Of a stretch of 64,000 bases of DNA, positions 9,748-19,118 are shown piece after piece. Every line of letters starts with the position of its first letter. Within the stretch, counting starts at the first letter, position 1. The DNA is taken from positions 174,844 to 238,843 of the forward strand of contig CACAND010000001.1 of assembly GCA_902533795.1 (NCBI GenBank), written 5' to 3'. Below the pieces are notes generated by a model that was not told the origin of the DNA, did not search any database, and worked only from the letters and a program-made list of their open reading frames with translations. Made by a program: the position numbers and the translations under genes. The stretch is from an uncultured Candidatus Actinomarina sp. (GTDB lineage: Bacteria > Actinomycetota > Acidimicrobiia > Actinomarinales > Actinomarinaceae).

Positions 9748-10426
9748 ATCTTTAATAATACCAGTAAAGGAAGAAGGTATAGAAGTATTAGAAATACTTG
9801 CTAATTTTTTAGAGCATTTAAAAAATGATACAGAATTATTAGTTGTGATTGACTCAATTGAGGACAAGACTCACGAAATTATAAAAAATAGCGCTCTTGA
9901 TATAAAAATAGTTATAAATAATTTAGGTCCTGGTGTAAGTAATGCCATAAACTCTGCAATAAGCGAATGTAAAGGTAAACACATTTGTATCGCAATGGGA
10001 GATGGTAGCGATGACCCAAGACAGGTTGAAGATTTACTAATTTTAATTCAGAGAGGACTTTCTGTTGCTGTTGCTTCACGTTACTCAAGGGGTGGACAGT
10101 TTGTTGGTAATAAAAATTTAAAATACATTCTTAGCAAATATTCAGGTTTTTTTCTAAATTTATTATTTAGGGTCGGAACAAAAGATCCAACAAATATGTT
10201 TAAAGCTTACGATAAAAACTTTCTGCAGGAAGTAAAAATTGAAAGTGATGTAGGTTTTACCCTAGGTCTTGAAATGATAGTAAAAGCTAAACTATATAAA
10301 AGAATGGTTGGGGAGATCCCAACAATTTGGATTGATAGAGCTTTTGGTACATCAAAATTTAATTTTCAATCATTTCTTCCCAAATATTTATACTGGGTAG
10401 GAAGGTTAATGCTAAGAAAGAGATAA
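9734..10426 (+). CDS. GT2-family glycosyltransferase (DPM1-like)
   Basis: A 230-residue GT-A fold transferase. LLVVIDSIEDKTHEII is the nucleotide-binding start and IAMGDGSDDPRQVEDLL holds the metal-binding acidic residues, the layout of dolichol-phosphate mannose synthase-like enzymes without membrane helices. Such enzymes make polyprenyl-phosphate sugars, possibly the donors for the GT-C proteins nearby; this is inference. The TTG start at 9734 lies inside the end of the dehydrogenase gene (14-nt overlap) and no other start is available before the fold begins. Confidence 0.78.
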   Translation: MEINKSLIIPVKEEGIEVLEILANFLEHLKNDTELLVVIDSIEDKTHEIIKNSALDIKIVINNLGPGVSNAINSAISECKGKHICIAMGDGSDDPRQVEDLLILIQRGLSVAVASRYSRGGQFVGNKNLKYILSKYSGFFLNLLFRVGTKDPTNMFKAYDKNFLQEVKIESDVGFTLGLEMIVKAKLYKRMVGEIPTIWIDRAFGTSKFNFQSFLPKYLYWVGRLMLRKR

Positions 10427-11436
10427 TGAAAGTACTTGTAACAGGATCAGAAGGATTTATAGGTGGATACATCGTTAAAGAACTTATAAATAAAGGCTAT
10501 GAGGTTGTCGGAATTGATAACTTATCAAAATATGGAAAGCTTGTAAAAAGTTTTTCAGAAGACAAAAATTATAAATTTATACAAAATGATGTCAAAGATA
10601 GAGATTTATTACTTGAGGAAATGTCTGATTGTGAATACTTGATTGCCGGGGCAGCAATGATTGGAGGAATATCTTATTTTCATGATTATGCCTATGATTT
10701 ACTTTCCGAAAATGAAAAAATTATATCTACTACTACAGATATTGCAATTGAGTGCCAAAAAAATCATAAACTAAAAAGAACCGTTTTTCTAAGCTCATCG
10801 ATGGTTTTTGAATCAAGTGATGTATTCCCCACAAAAGAAGAAGATATAAATCATATACCTCCACCAATTAGTTCATACGGTTTTCAAAAGCTTGCTGTTG
10901 AATATTTTGCTAGAGCCGCCAAAGAACAATATGGACTTGAATATTCAATTGCAAGACCATTTAATTGCGTAGGTATTGGGGAAATAAAAGCAATCAATAG
11001 TGATGAAAATTCAAAAAAATTAACATTAAGTCACGTTGTTCCTGACTTGATACTTAAAACAATGATGGCCGATGACTCAATAGAAATTCTAGGTAATGGA
11101 AATCAAATACGTCACTATACATACGGTGAAGACCTTGCAAAGGGTATTGTGATGCTACTTGATCACGAAAATGCAAAGAATGATGACTTCAATTTATCTA
11201 CAAGTGAATCTACCTCTGTATTAGATTTAGCAGAAAAAATTTGGAAAAAATTGAAACCGGACAAAGAATTTAAATATATATCTACTGACCCATATGAATA
11301 TGACGTACAAAAAAGAATACCATCTACTGAAAAAGCAAAAAATTTATTGGGTTTTGAGGCAGATACAAGTCTTGATGAAATGTTAGATATTGTAATTCCA
11401 TGGATTAAAGATGCACATACAAAAGGTTTTTATTAA
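10426..11436 (+). CDS. NAD-dependent nucleotide-sugar epimerase/dehydratase
   Basis: An extended SDR of 336 residues: GSEGFIGGYIVKEL at the start, FLSSSMVFESS with the catalytic serine, ISSYGFQK with YxxxK, and GNGNQIRHYTYGEDLAKGI in the substrate domain. Its ATG overlaps the stop of the GT2 gene (TAATG), so the two are translationally coupled. A UDP-sugar 4-epimerase role acting with the dehydrogenase two genes upstream is plausible but not provable. It converges on the minus-strand transferase cluster with a 4-nt overlap. Confidence 0.83.
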   Translation: MKVLVTGSEGFIGGYIVKELINKGYEVVGIDNLSKYGKLVKSFSEDKNYKFIQNDVKDRDLLLEEMSDCEYLIAGAAMIGGISYFHDYAYDLLSENEKIISTTTDIAIECQKNHKLKRTVFLSSSMVFESSDVFPTKEEDINHIPPPISSYGFQKLAVEYFARAAKEQYGLEYSIARPFNCVGIGEIKAINSDENSKKLTLSHVVPDLILKTMMADDSIEILGNGNQIRHYTYGEDLAKGIVMLLDHENAKNDDFNLSTSESTSVLDLAEKIWKKLKPDKEFKYISTDPYEYDVQKRIPSTEKAKNLLGFEADTSLDEMLDIVIPWIKDAHTKGFY

Positions 11437-12425
11437 TTCCTTGATTTGAATAAATTTTTTAATATCACATTAGACCAGTAAATTGTTCTTTTTAATACAT
11501 AAATTATCCTTGTTAAAAGTAATGCATTAGGATAAATTTGCTTATCGTTTATTCCAAAATGTACAGCATATGAAATTCTGACATCTGTGTTGTATGTATT
11601 GTCATCATCATTAAAATCACTTAAATTAGTCAACTGGAATGTTTTAGCGTCGCTTCTAAAGTTTCTTTTTTTTGTATGAGTGGCATCATCACCCCAACCA
11701 ATATTTTTAATGAGGTTTAGTCTTGGAATGATCGATAAATATTTGTTTTTTATCATCGTTGAATACAACATATAATCCCAATTTTTTTCTTCTCTTGAAC
11801 TTACTCTGTTTAGCATCTTATATATTAAATAAGATTCAAATAGTGAGTATCCATCGAATAATTTCCTAATTTTCCTAAATGGTTGATTCCATAAACTAAG
11901 ATCTCCATCAAAATTTTCCCACCTATTTTTCCATGTTGCCCATCCCCATGTGAGTGGAACTTTTGTAAATAAATAACTGTTTTTATTAAAAAAATCTTTA
12001 TTAATTATAGGACCACCATTATCTCCAGATATCATAAACACTCTATCATCTTCAGAATATCTATCTAAAAGAACTGAACAATATTCGTAGAAAGAATCGT
12101 TTGGAATACAATCATCTTCTAAAATAATTCCAACTGTCTCATTCTCAAATAACCAATCAATAGCTTTTTTTGGGGCTATGTGACTTCCATAATTAATTGT
12201 ATTTTGCTGAATTTGAATATCACAACTCCAGTCAATATTCTCAATAATCTTTTTAATTTCATCTATATTTTGACTATCAATAATTTTTTGATTTTCCCGC
12301 GGTCCATCGAAATAAATATATATTTTTTTAGGCTGAGTTTTACTTAAAGAACTTATAAGTTGTTTTGAAATTTCGGGCCTATTGAAAAGAATTAGAAGCA
12401 CAGGAACGCTAATAGATTTTTTCAT
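11433..12425 (-). CDS. GT-A fold glycosyltransferase with WGWATW motif
   Basis: A 330-residue protein starting with VPVLLILFNRPEISKQLI, then EDDCIPNDSFYEY with the acidic metal site and VPLTWGWATWKNRW near residue 180. This combination is typical of a bacterial family in polysaccharide loci usually labelled GNT-I-like or HlpA-like sugar transferases. Sugar and acceptor are unknown. Its start codon overlaps the stop of the upstream GT8 gene by 4 nt, in a run of genes transcribed leftwards from 14241. Confidence 0.78.
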   Translation of the reverse strand: MKKSISVPVLLILFNRPEISKQLISSLSKTQPKKIYIYFDGPRENQKIIDSQNIDEIKKIIENIDWSCDIQIQQNTINYGSHIAPKKAIDWLFENETVGIILEDDCIPNDSFYEYCSVLLDRYSEDDRVFMISGDNGGPIINKDFFNKNSYLFTKVPLTWGWATWKNRWENFDGDLSLWNQPFRKIRKLFDGYSLFESYLIYKMLNRVSSREEKNWDYMLYSTMIKNKYLSIIPRLNLIKNIGWGDDATHTKKRNFRSDAKTFQLTNLSDFNDDDNTYNTDVRISYAVHFGINDKQIYPNALLLTRIIYVLKRTIYWSNVILKNLFKSRN

Positions 12426-13375
12426 ATGTTTTTATTTCTATTTGATAAGAAGCGAATAATTCCAATTAAGAAAAAGAATGGAGATTCAATAAATTCTAAT
12501 TTCAAGTTTATTAAAATTTTAAAAAAATCTTTTATGGCAAATTTTTTCCTTGAGTTAGAGATATAGTATTTTTTATCATAAACTTCATTAAACATATCTT
12601 GGAAAATAAAAGAGCTGCTATGAGCAACGCCTCTTACGTGCCAAGGTTTGAATTTGCCAGAATAGTGAACAAGAGAAATATTATTTTGTTTTAAAATTTC
12701 TGTATAGTTTTTTTCGAAATAATTAACTTTGTAGTTTAAGTTTTCTGATATTTTTAAAAATTTATCATCATAATACTTATTCAAAATATCTTGATCCCAG
12801 AAAATCGCATCCTCTTTTATCTGTGAAAGAATATCAAGCACTTTTTTGGAAAAATTATTTTTTCTAGCTTTTTCAACATCCATCAACATTACACCTGCAT
12901 TAAAGTAAGAATTTCCTGTTAATTTAAGTCTTTTGAATGAAGTCTGATTAACATCATTTCTATTTGTTTCTTCCGAAAATCCAGCCTCAAGCCCACTAGA
13001 ATTTAAATTTTGGAATTCTTTTTTAATTTGTTCTAATGGATCAGATATGCAATAAACATCTCCATCTAAATAAATTATATTTTTAATATTTTCTGGAATA
13101 TATTTTAACAAAAATAATCTATAGAAAGTTGCCTCTGTCACATGAGCATCAAGAAGATTATAAAATTTTAAATCACTTTTATTAAATTTGTAAACATTGA
13201 TATTATTTAAATTTTCACTTTCTAATATTTTTTTAGGTAAAAATTCGGTGGTTTCTTCTGATTGGTGAATAATAAATATATTTATTTTTTCACTCACACT
13301 TTTCAACAAAGAATAAATAGAAACTATTGTTTGAATATTGTAATTTGAATCAAAGCAATATAAGAAATTTAACAT
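12422..13375 (-). CDS. GT8-family glycosyltransferase
   Basis: A member of the LgtC/GspA-like GT8 family: NFLYCFDSNYNIQTIVSIYSLL, then NIIYLDGDVYCISDP with the DxD metal site, YFNAGVMLMDVEKA, FWDQDILNKYY and LVHYSGKFKPWH, all in the expected order. These retaining enzymes add galactose or glucose to growing glycans. The ORF track starts at a TTG at 13381; the ATG at 13375, two bases after the upstream stop, gives MLNFLYCF and is the better start. A basic, aromatic C-terminus suits peripheral membrane binding. Confidence 0.85.
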   Translation of the reverse strand: MLNFLYCFDSNYNIQTIVSIYSLLKSVSEKINIFIIHQSEETTEFLPKKILESENLNNINVYKFNKSDLKFYNLLDAHVTEATFYRLFLLKYIPENIKNIIYLDGDVYCISDPLEQIKKEFQNLNSSGLEAGFSEETNRNDVNQTSFKRLKLTGNSYFNAGVMLMDVEKARKNNFSKKVLDILSQIKEDAIFWDQDILNKYYDDKFLKISENLNYKVNYFEKNYTEILKQNNISLVHYSGKFKPWHVRGVAHSSSFIFQDMFNEVYDKKYYISNSRKKFAIKDFFKILINLKLEFIESPFFFLIGIIRFLSNRNKNI

Positions 13376-13377
13376 TA

Positions 13378-14241
13378 TCAATAAATTGATGTGTATTTTA
13401 GAAGTGTATTCATTTTCTTTTTTGCCTTGCCTTGAAAATGAATATTCATTAGCTCAAGATATTCATTATTTACTTTGTCAAATATATAGTTTTTATTCTT
13501 TTTTTTATCTTTAAAAATTTTTATAAATTTTCCACTCATTTCATACTGGTCCTTGGAATAAAAGCCCTCTCCATTCCCATAGTTATTCATAAATACAACT
13601 CGAGATTCTCCTTTGTTTTTTGGAAAAATTAAATTATCAACATCAAGAAGATTCATTTTATCAAACAGATAGAAAAAGGTCATATCACATATTCCTCCAC
13701 CTCCATTTTTTTCATGAAAATCTATTTTGTGTTGGATTAATGGCAGCTTGCTTTTATTTATAAATACATCTTCATATAATTCAGAAAACAATTCGTAAAA
13801 CTCAATAGTTGTTCTTCCAGAATGGATACTTCCGGTCATATGAAACTCATCCCAGTCATTTAATATAAAATAAGAATTTTCCTTTTCATACTCAATTTCA
13901 TTAATGTTATCCAAAAGAATATTGTCAGAATCAATATGGAAAATTGATTTTTTGTGAGTTTGTTTCAAAAATTCTAAAATAGAAAATAATTTAAAATACC
14001 ATATCCATATAAAGTCTCCCTTTGTGTTGTAACTAACAAAATAGTCTTGATAATATTTCATTTTTTTAGTGTCTATAAAATCCCTATAGTCATAGAAATC
14101 AACGTTTTGGATTTTATCTAGTTTTTGACAGGAGCTGTCACCAAGAAAAATTACTTCATTATTTGCTGAAGTAATTTCACAATTAATTTTTAAATAATTT
14201 TCATAGTTGTTGTGAAATAATAAAACTGGAACATCTTCCAT
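13378..14241 (-). CDS. Putative glycosyltransferase, DxD type
   Basis: A 287-residue protein of uncertain family. SIFHIDSDNILLDNINEI near residue 100 looks like a DxD nucleotide-sugar site, GGGGICDMTFFYLF resembles an acceptor-loop region, and MNIHFQGKAKKKM near the end has the histidine plus basic cluster often seen in GT8-like enzymes. It starts the leftward run with the GT8 and GNT-I-like genes. A TATAAT sits exactly six bases before the ATG. Confidence 0.55.
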   Translation of the reverse strand: MEDVPVLLFHNNYENYLKINCEITSANNEVIFLGDSSCQKLDKIQNVDFYDYRDFIDTKKMKYYQDYFVSYNTKGDFIWIWYFKLFSILEFLKQTHKKSIFHIDSDNILLDNINEIEYEKENSYFILNDWDEFHMTGSIHSGRTTIEFYELFSELYEDVFINKSKLPLIQHKIDFHEKNGGGGICDMTFFYLFDKMNLLDVDNLIFPKNKGESRVVFMNNYGNGEGFYSKDQYEMSGKFIKIFKDKKKNKNYIFDKVNNEYLELMNIHFQGKAKKKMNTLLKYTSIY

Positions 14242-14253
14242 ATTGATATTATA
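14242..14253 (-). promoter_or_regulatory. -10 box for a leaderless transcript
   Basis: On the minus strand TATAAT (14253-14248) is followed by six bases and the ATG at 14241, the same spacing as the box before the 4466 gene. No Shine-Dalgarno sequence separates them. Confidence 0.55.
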
Positions 14254-14285
14254 ACTTCCTATTAGTTTGTAAATTATTAATAAAT

Positions 14286-15155
14286 TTATATAATTTTTTT
14301 ATAATTTCTTAATTTTATTTTTTCTTTTTTAAAAATTTCATCAAAGTCTATATTTGTAATAAAACCATTTCTATGAAACTTTTCATTCTCTCCAACCCAT
14401 CCGTGTATATCAAAAGTCAAAAAACTTAAATTATTATATTGAATTTTAAGATCTTCAAAGATTTCAAGGGATGCGCTCATTAAATCTGGAAAATCAAGAT
14501 CATCAAAGTAAAGAACAAATGTATCAGATAAAGAATCCTTAATAATATTTCTATATTCGGCCATTACTCCTTTTTTAGTGTGTAAAGCATCTGAAAAAAT
14601 TAAATCAAATTTCTCATTTATACTTTTGAATTCATCTGTGTCTTTTTCATCAAGTAAATCTCCAATAAAATAAATCAGTTTATTTTCATTAAGTTCTGAA
14701 GTAAAGTAATTTGATTTAAGTTGTGTAAATTTATTAGAAAAGTTAGGATTTATTTCATTATTATCAAAACCAACAATTAATGAGTTGCTCAATTGATTTA
14801 CGATTTGTAAATAATTTTTCATTACAGATACTCCAATTTCTAAGTAATTAATTTTTACTTTATCCATATTTCTAGAAATAAAAACTAAAAGATCAGAGTA
14901 AGTTGGATATTCATTTATTTCGTTATCGATATGTTCAAATAGTTTTTTGGGAATGCCATAATCATTTGCTTTATACTGATCTTCTGTCAAGAAAGTTTCA
15001 ATACTAGACAAGTAAAGTCTGTTATCTCGAATAATATTGACAAATTCTTTATTCGTATTTTTATAAAACAAGATATGTATGGCTTGAATTTTTCGTTTTA
15101 TAAATAACGCAAATTTTGAATTGTAATACTTTAATTGTTCATTCATTTTTTTCAT
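14286..15155 (-). CDS. Class I methyltransferase-like protein
   Basis: A 289-residue protein. YLEIGVSVMKNYLQIV and SLIVGFDNNEINP form a SAM-binding style start, followed by FDLIFSDALHTKKGVMAEYRNII and LYFDDLDFPDL, the pattern of methyltransferase-24/cephalosporin-hydroxylase-like proteins found in sugar and antibiotic loci. The glycine-rich motif is reduced, so catalysis is not certain. The start could be the ATG at 15155 or at 15146 (ATGAATGA, 8-nt overlap with the upstream stop); the latter is a typical coupling arrangement. Confidence 0.6.
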   Translation of the reverse strand: MKKMNEQLKYYNSKFALFIKRKIQAIHILFYKNTNKEFVNIIRDNRLYLSSIETFLTEDQYKANDYGIPKKLFEHIDNEINEYPTYSDLLVFISRNMDKVKINYLEIGVSVMKNYLQIVNQLSNSLIVGFDNNEINPNFSNKFTQLKSNYFTSELNENKLIYFIGDLLDEKDTDEFKSINEKFDLIFSDALHTKKGVMAEYRNIIKDSLSDTFVLYFDDLDFPDLMSASLEIFEDLKIQYNNLSFLTFDIHGWVGENEKFHRNGFITNIDFDEIFKKEKIKLRNYKKII

Positions 15156-16461
15156 TGATTTTTTGCTTTTTGTTTATAGACAAAAAATAATTGATCAAAT
15201 AAACCACAAAAATAATTATTGAAGCAATTATCCCAATATTGATATCAATTATACCCTCGTAGTTCCAATGATTTAAGAAAATCATAAACGAGAGAACACT
15301 TAATAAATGAAGTGTTTTTAAAAGTTTTTCTTTGTAATTTAGAAGTAAAAATACATTAAGTAAAATAATCAAATTACCAATTGAGTAATAACTAAATCTT
15401 ATAGGAGGATACCAACCAATTAATGAATAAAATAAATAGATTAATGCAGAAAATTTTATTAATTTTTCTAAACCCAAATTATTTCTATAAGCATTTAAGG
15501 GATTAGTAATAATCACAAAAAAGAAAGGGACAATAAGATAAAGAATTAGTTGAAAATTATCTACTAAATAGCAAGCAAGGAAATTGGGAATTTCCATACA
15601 ATGCCACCCCCCTTCAAACCTTCTTGAAGTAAAAAGATATAAAGGCAACCATATAAATTGGCCATAATGTGATGAATTTTCGTCATAAGGAATTTGATTC
15701 TCGAAAATAAAAATATACAAATTGTAGATAACAAAAGGAAGAATTGAAATTATTAGCATCTTAAAAATATGAGTAAGGTCTTTCATATTAAATTTCATAA
15801 TTTTCTCAATAAGCAAAATTAAAAAAACTAAAGTATATCCTACAAGAAATATTCTATGTATTAAGACAAGACAACCAACCAGTAAAGAAGTTTTATAATT
15901 TATATTGTCTTGCTTTGTTATCAAATAAGTATTAAAAGTAATGATCAATAATGTCCAAAGTTGGTTTGATGGATCAAAAATACCCCATTTATTTAATGGA
16001 CTTGAACATAAAACTAAAGAAATTAAAAAATATGTAAAAATATTATTAGATAGGTCTTTGTTTAAAATTTTTAAAAATAGAATAGATGAAAGTGTTATTA
16101 CGAAAATGTTTAATAATATGATTGAAATATGTATTGCTACATCAAAATCTGGAATGATATTAAAACTCATAAAATTAATAAAATTTGAAATTAAATTATT
16201 GATTGTAATAAACAAAGGTCTGCCTTGGTAAACATATCCTTCGGTAAATAAAGTTGGTAAATTTCTAATTGCAGAGTAATACGATTCTTGATCGCAACTT
16301 ATTGGATAAGAAATTTTAATATTAAAAAATTTGTAATCATTAATTGTGTTACAAATAAAATAATTTGGTTCGATAAATTTAAATACAAAATTTATAAGAA
16401 AAAGAAAAGACACATTAACAACATTAATTAGGTAAAACTTAATATAAGTCTTGGTATTCAC
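15139..16461 (-). CDS. Polytopic membrane protein, GT-C-like
   Basis: A 440-residue protein with about ten helices. SCDQESYYSAIRNLPTLFTEGYVYQGRPLFI in the first large loop resembles the loop of GT-C or EpsG-like proteins with an acidic residue pair, and SNQLWTLLIITFNT follows a few helices later. The GTG start is directly after the stop of rfbG (TAAGTG), so it is cotranscribed with the CDP-sugar genes and may use or export that sugar. No family can be named with confidence. Confidence 0.55.
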   Translation of the reverse strand: MNTKTYIKFYLINVVNVSFLFLINFVFKFIEPNYFICNTINDYKFFNIKISYPISCDQESYYSAIRNLPTLFTEGYVYQGRPLFITINNLISNFINFMSFNIIPDFDVAIHISIILLNIFVITLSSILFLKILNKDLSNNIFTYFLISLVLCSSPLNKWGIFDPSNQLWTLLIITFNTYLITKQDNINYKTSLLVGCLVLIHRIFLVGYTLVFLILLIEKIMKFNMKDLTHIFKMLIISILPFVIYNLYIFIFENQIPYDENSSHYGQFIWLPLYLFTSRRFEGGWHCMEIPNFLACYLVDNFQLILYLIVPFFFVIITNPLNAYRNNLGLEKLIKFSALIYLFYSLIGWYPPIRFSYYSIGNLIILLNVFLLLNYKEKLLKTLHLLSVLSFMIFLNHWNYEGIIDINIGIIASIIIFVVYLINYFLSINKKQKINEKNE

Positions 16462-17502
16462 TTAATTAAGATTGTTCAAATAATTACTAGCTTGATTCAT
16501 AGAAAAGTCTGGGGAAGTATCATTCAAATACTGCTTCTCCCACAATACTGTTTCATTTAACATTTCATCAATTGTCAATATTGGTTTCCAACCAAGTTTT
16601 TCTTTTGCTTTAGAAGAATTAATGATCAGTGTGTCAACTTCCTTAAATTCTTCGTTTTTTTCAATCTCTATAGAAATTTTTGAGTCCCATAATTCGATGA
16701 ATTTTTTTGATAAATATTCGGCATCATATTTATTGTTTATCTCTGAATTAAGATTATAAATTTCAGATTTTTCACTTAAATAATTTTCTTGAGCAACCAA
16801 CAGATAACCATATATTGAGTCAAATACATGCTGCCATGGACGTATAGATTTAGGTTTACGAAGGATAAAATCTTTATTTGCAATCAATGATTCTATCAAA
16901 TCTGTAGCTAAGCGCTTTTCCGCTCTATCTCCACCACCAATAACATTTCCTGATCGAACTACAGATGTTTTGAGTTCACTATCCAATCTTGAAAATGCCT
17001 CAATAACATTTTCTTGTCCAACCTTGCTAGAACTATAAAAATCTTTTCCCCCTAATGGAGAATCTTCAACATTGTCAAAATCAGAATTCTTATAAACCTT
17101 GTCAGTTGTAGATACAACTACAGACTTTGTGTCAGGACATTTTGATATTTCATTTAAAACATTAAACGTACCAATAATGTTTGAGTTCAATGTATCTAGA
17201 GGGTTTTTGTATCCCTGATAAACTAAACTTTGAGCTGCAAAATGAAATACAATATCTGGATTAATTTTTTCAATTTGTTGAAAATTTGAAGCATTGTCTG
17301 GACTTGATAAATCAAAAAATAACTCACCTTCATAAATATTTTTTAAATTTGCCATCTGATATAAGCCTTTTTTATCCTCTCTTGATATTCCGTAAATTTG
17401 AGAGTTTAAATTTTTTAGAAAGACACCTAACCAGGATCCTTTAAACCCTGTATGTCCAGTTATTAAAACTTTTTTATTTTTCCAGAAGTCATAATTTATC
17501 AA
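16462..17502 (-). CDS. rfbG: CDP-glucose 4,6-dehydratase
   Basis: Converts CDP-D-glucose to CDP-4-keto-6-deoxy-D-glucose, the branch point for 6-deoxy and 3,6-dideoxy sugars. FWKNKKVLITGHTGFKGSWL at the N-terminus is the hallmark of this SDR subgroup; FYSSSKVGQENV supplies the catalytic YxxxK, and RSGNVIGGGDRAEKRLATDLI and IRPWQHVFDSIYGYL follow. The 346-residue length is normal. It follows rfbF with a 4-nt overlap. No RfbH-type 3-dehydrase is present in the window. Confidence 0.93.
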   Translation of the reverse strand: MINYDFWKNKKVLITGHTGFKGSWLGVFLKNLNSQIYGISREDKKGLYQMANLKNIYEGELFFDLSSPDNASNFQQIEKINPDIVFHFAAQSLVYQGYKNPLDTLNSNIIGTFNVLNEISKCPDTKSVVVSTTDKVYKNSDFDNVEDSPLGGKDFYSSSKVGQENVIEAFSRLDSELKTSVVRSGNVIGGGDRAEKRLATDLIESLIANKDFILRKPKSIRPWQHVFDSIYGYLLVAQENYLSEKSEIYNLNSEINNKYDAEYLSKKFIELWDSKISIEIEKNEEFKEVDTLIINSSKAKEKLGWKPILTIDEMLNETVLWEKQYLNDTSPDFSMNQASNYLNNLN

Positions 17503-18233
17503 TTTACCAAACCACTTTCAATTGCTCTTTCTAATATTTCTAACTCTCTAATTGTGTCACAAGGTTGCCAGAATCCTTCATGTTTAAACGCCGATAACTG
17601 TTTTTGTTTTGCAAGCAACTCAAGAGGTTTTGTTTCTAAAATATCTTCTGAATCAGCTAAATAATCTAATATTTGTTTTTTAAAAACGAAAAAACCTCCG
17701 TTTATCCATCCACTCGAAGTATTATCTTTTTCTCCAAAGTTTGTTACGATATTGTTTTCAATTTCTAAACTTCCAAATCTAGCAGGAGGTCTGACAGCCG
17801 TAACAGTAGCAATTTTGTTTTCTTCAATAAAAAATTTTGTTAAATCTTCTAAATTAATATTTGCAATGCCATCTCCATAAGTTAAATAAAAATTTTCCTC
17901 ATTAAGGTACTCAGCTCCTAGCTTTAACCTTCCTCCTGTCATAGTTTCTAAGCCGGTATCTAAAACAGTAATTTTTGTATTTAGGTTATTCTCAAATATA
18001 TTTTCAGATTTTGATACTCGATTCAAACTTGATTCATAGTGTTCGACTATTTTTTCAATTTTGTATCCTGCAAGAACAACTATATTATTTATATTAAATT
18101 TAGAGTAAATAGATATTATGTGATCTAATAGTGGTTTTCCATTTGCCAATATCATTGGTTTTGGAATTTTATCAGTATATTCGGCAAATCTTGTACCTTT
18201 ACCTCCAGCCAATATCATTACAGAATTGAACAT
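17499..18233 (-). CDS. rfbF: Glucose-1-phosphate cytidylyltransferase
   Basis: Makes CDP-glucose from CTP and glucose 1-phosphate. The nucleotidyltransferase signature LAGGKGTRFAEYTDKIPKPM (residues 8-27) is complete, with YGDGIANIN as the metal site and GFWQPCDTIRELEIL near the end, typical of RfbF. It is the first gene of the leftward CDP-sugar operon (rfbF-rfbG-membrane protein) and faces the ketoreductase gene at 18297 across a 63-bp divergent promoter region. Confidence 0.93.
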   Translation of the reverse strand: MFNSVMILAGGKGTRFAEYTDKIPKPMILANGKPLLDHIISIYSKFNINNIVVLAGYKIEKIVEHYESSLNRVSKSENIFENNLNTKITVLDTGLETMTGGRLKLGAEYLNEENFYLTYGDGIANINLEDLTKFFIEENKIATVTAVRPPARFGSLEIENNIVTNFGEKDNTSSGWINGGFFVFKKQILDYLADSEDILETKPLELLAKQKQLSAFKHEGFWQPCDTIRELEILERAIESGLVN

Positions 18234-18296
18234 ATAAATAATATGTTAATTATATGAATTTAATAATGGAGATATTTAATATACAATAGTTATAAT

Positions 18297-19118
18297 TTGC
18301 AAAATATTCTTATAACAGGTGGTAGTAGCTATTTAGGTTCAAAAACTATTGACTACTTTAAAGATTTTACATTTTATGGATTAGAGCATAATTCAAAATT
18401 ATTAGAAAGAAAGAATTTATTTACATTTCAAGATACAAATTTTAAAGAAATAATTTCAAAATACAAAATTGATATCATAATTCATTTTGCGACAAACTCT
18501 GATAGAACAAATAAACAGAATAAAGAGGAAATTCATAAAACCAACGTTTTACTCGGGGAAGAACTATTAAACGCTTGTATTGATAGTAGAGTTAAACTCT
18601 TCATATCTGCAGGAAGTTATTCGCAAGATATATTTGAGAGACCACCCAATTTCTATGTTGAAACAAAAAATATTTTCGAAGATTCCCTAATTTCATACAG
18701 TAAAAAACATAGATTAAGAATTATAAATTACCTACTTGGAGATGTTTATGGAAAGGATGATTTTAGATCAAATAAGCTAATAAATTATTTAATTCAAAAT
18801 GAAGATAAGGAACAAATAAAATTTAATTCAAATGGACTTGGTGCATTTTCACCAGTTTATGTAAATGATATTTTATCAATAATGGAAGAAGATCTTAATT
18901 TGGCACATGATCAGAAATTTTACAGACGAAAAATAATTTCTTCTAATATCATAACTGTAAAAGAATTTGTCAAAATTTATAAAACGACAAGAGGAAAAAA
19001 ATTCAAAGAAATTTATAACAATATCGAGAATCCTTATAGTAATTTTAAAAAAATTAATTCAAAAGATTTATTATTCAAAACTTCTATAGAAGAAGGGCTT
19101 AAAAGCTTAGAGATTTAA
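18297..19118 (+). CDS. SDR-family sugar 4-ketoreductase, putative
   Basis: A short (273-residue) extended SDR: ILITGGSSYLGSKTI at the start, FISAGSYSQDI for the catalytic serine region and NFYVETKNIFEDS with YxxxK. It resembles CDP-abequose synthase (RfbJ)-type reductases, and its divergent position to rfbF suggests that it reduces CDP-4-keto-6-deoxyglucose; that substrate is inferred. The TTG start follows immediately after a TATAAT, too close for that box to drive it. Its 3' end overlaps the convergent GT2 gene by 12 nt. Confidence 0.72.
   Translation: MQNILITGGSSYLGSKTIDYFKDFTFYGLEHNSKLLERKNLFTFQDTNFKEIISKYKIDIIIHFATNSDRTNKQNKEEIHKTNVLLGEELLNACIDSRVKLFISAGSYSQDIFERPPNFYVETKNIFEDSLISYSKKHRLRIINYLLGDVYGKDDFRSNKLINYLIQNEDKEQIKFNSNGLGAFSPVYVNDILSIMEEDLNLAHDQKFYRRKIISSNIITVKEFVKIYKTTRGKKFKEIYNNIENPYSNFKKINSKDLLFKTSIEEGLKSLEI

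Noticed and set aside
18291-18299. TATAAT directly before the TTG start of the 18297 gene
   Set aside because: With zero spacing the start site would fall inside the gene after the start codon, so it cannot be its promoter unless initiation is further downstream, which would destroy the Rossmann motif.
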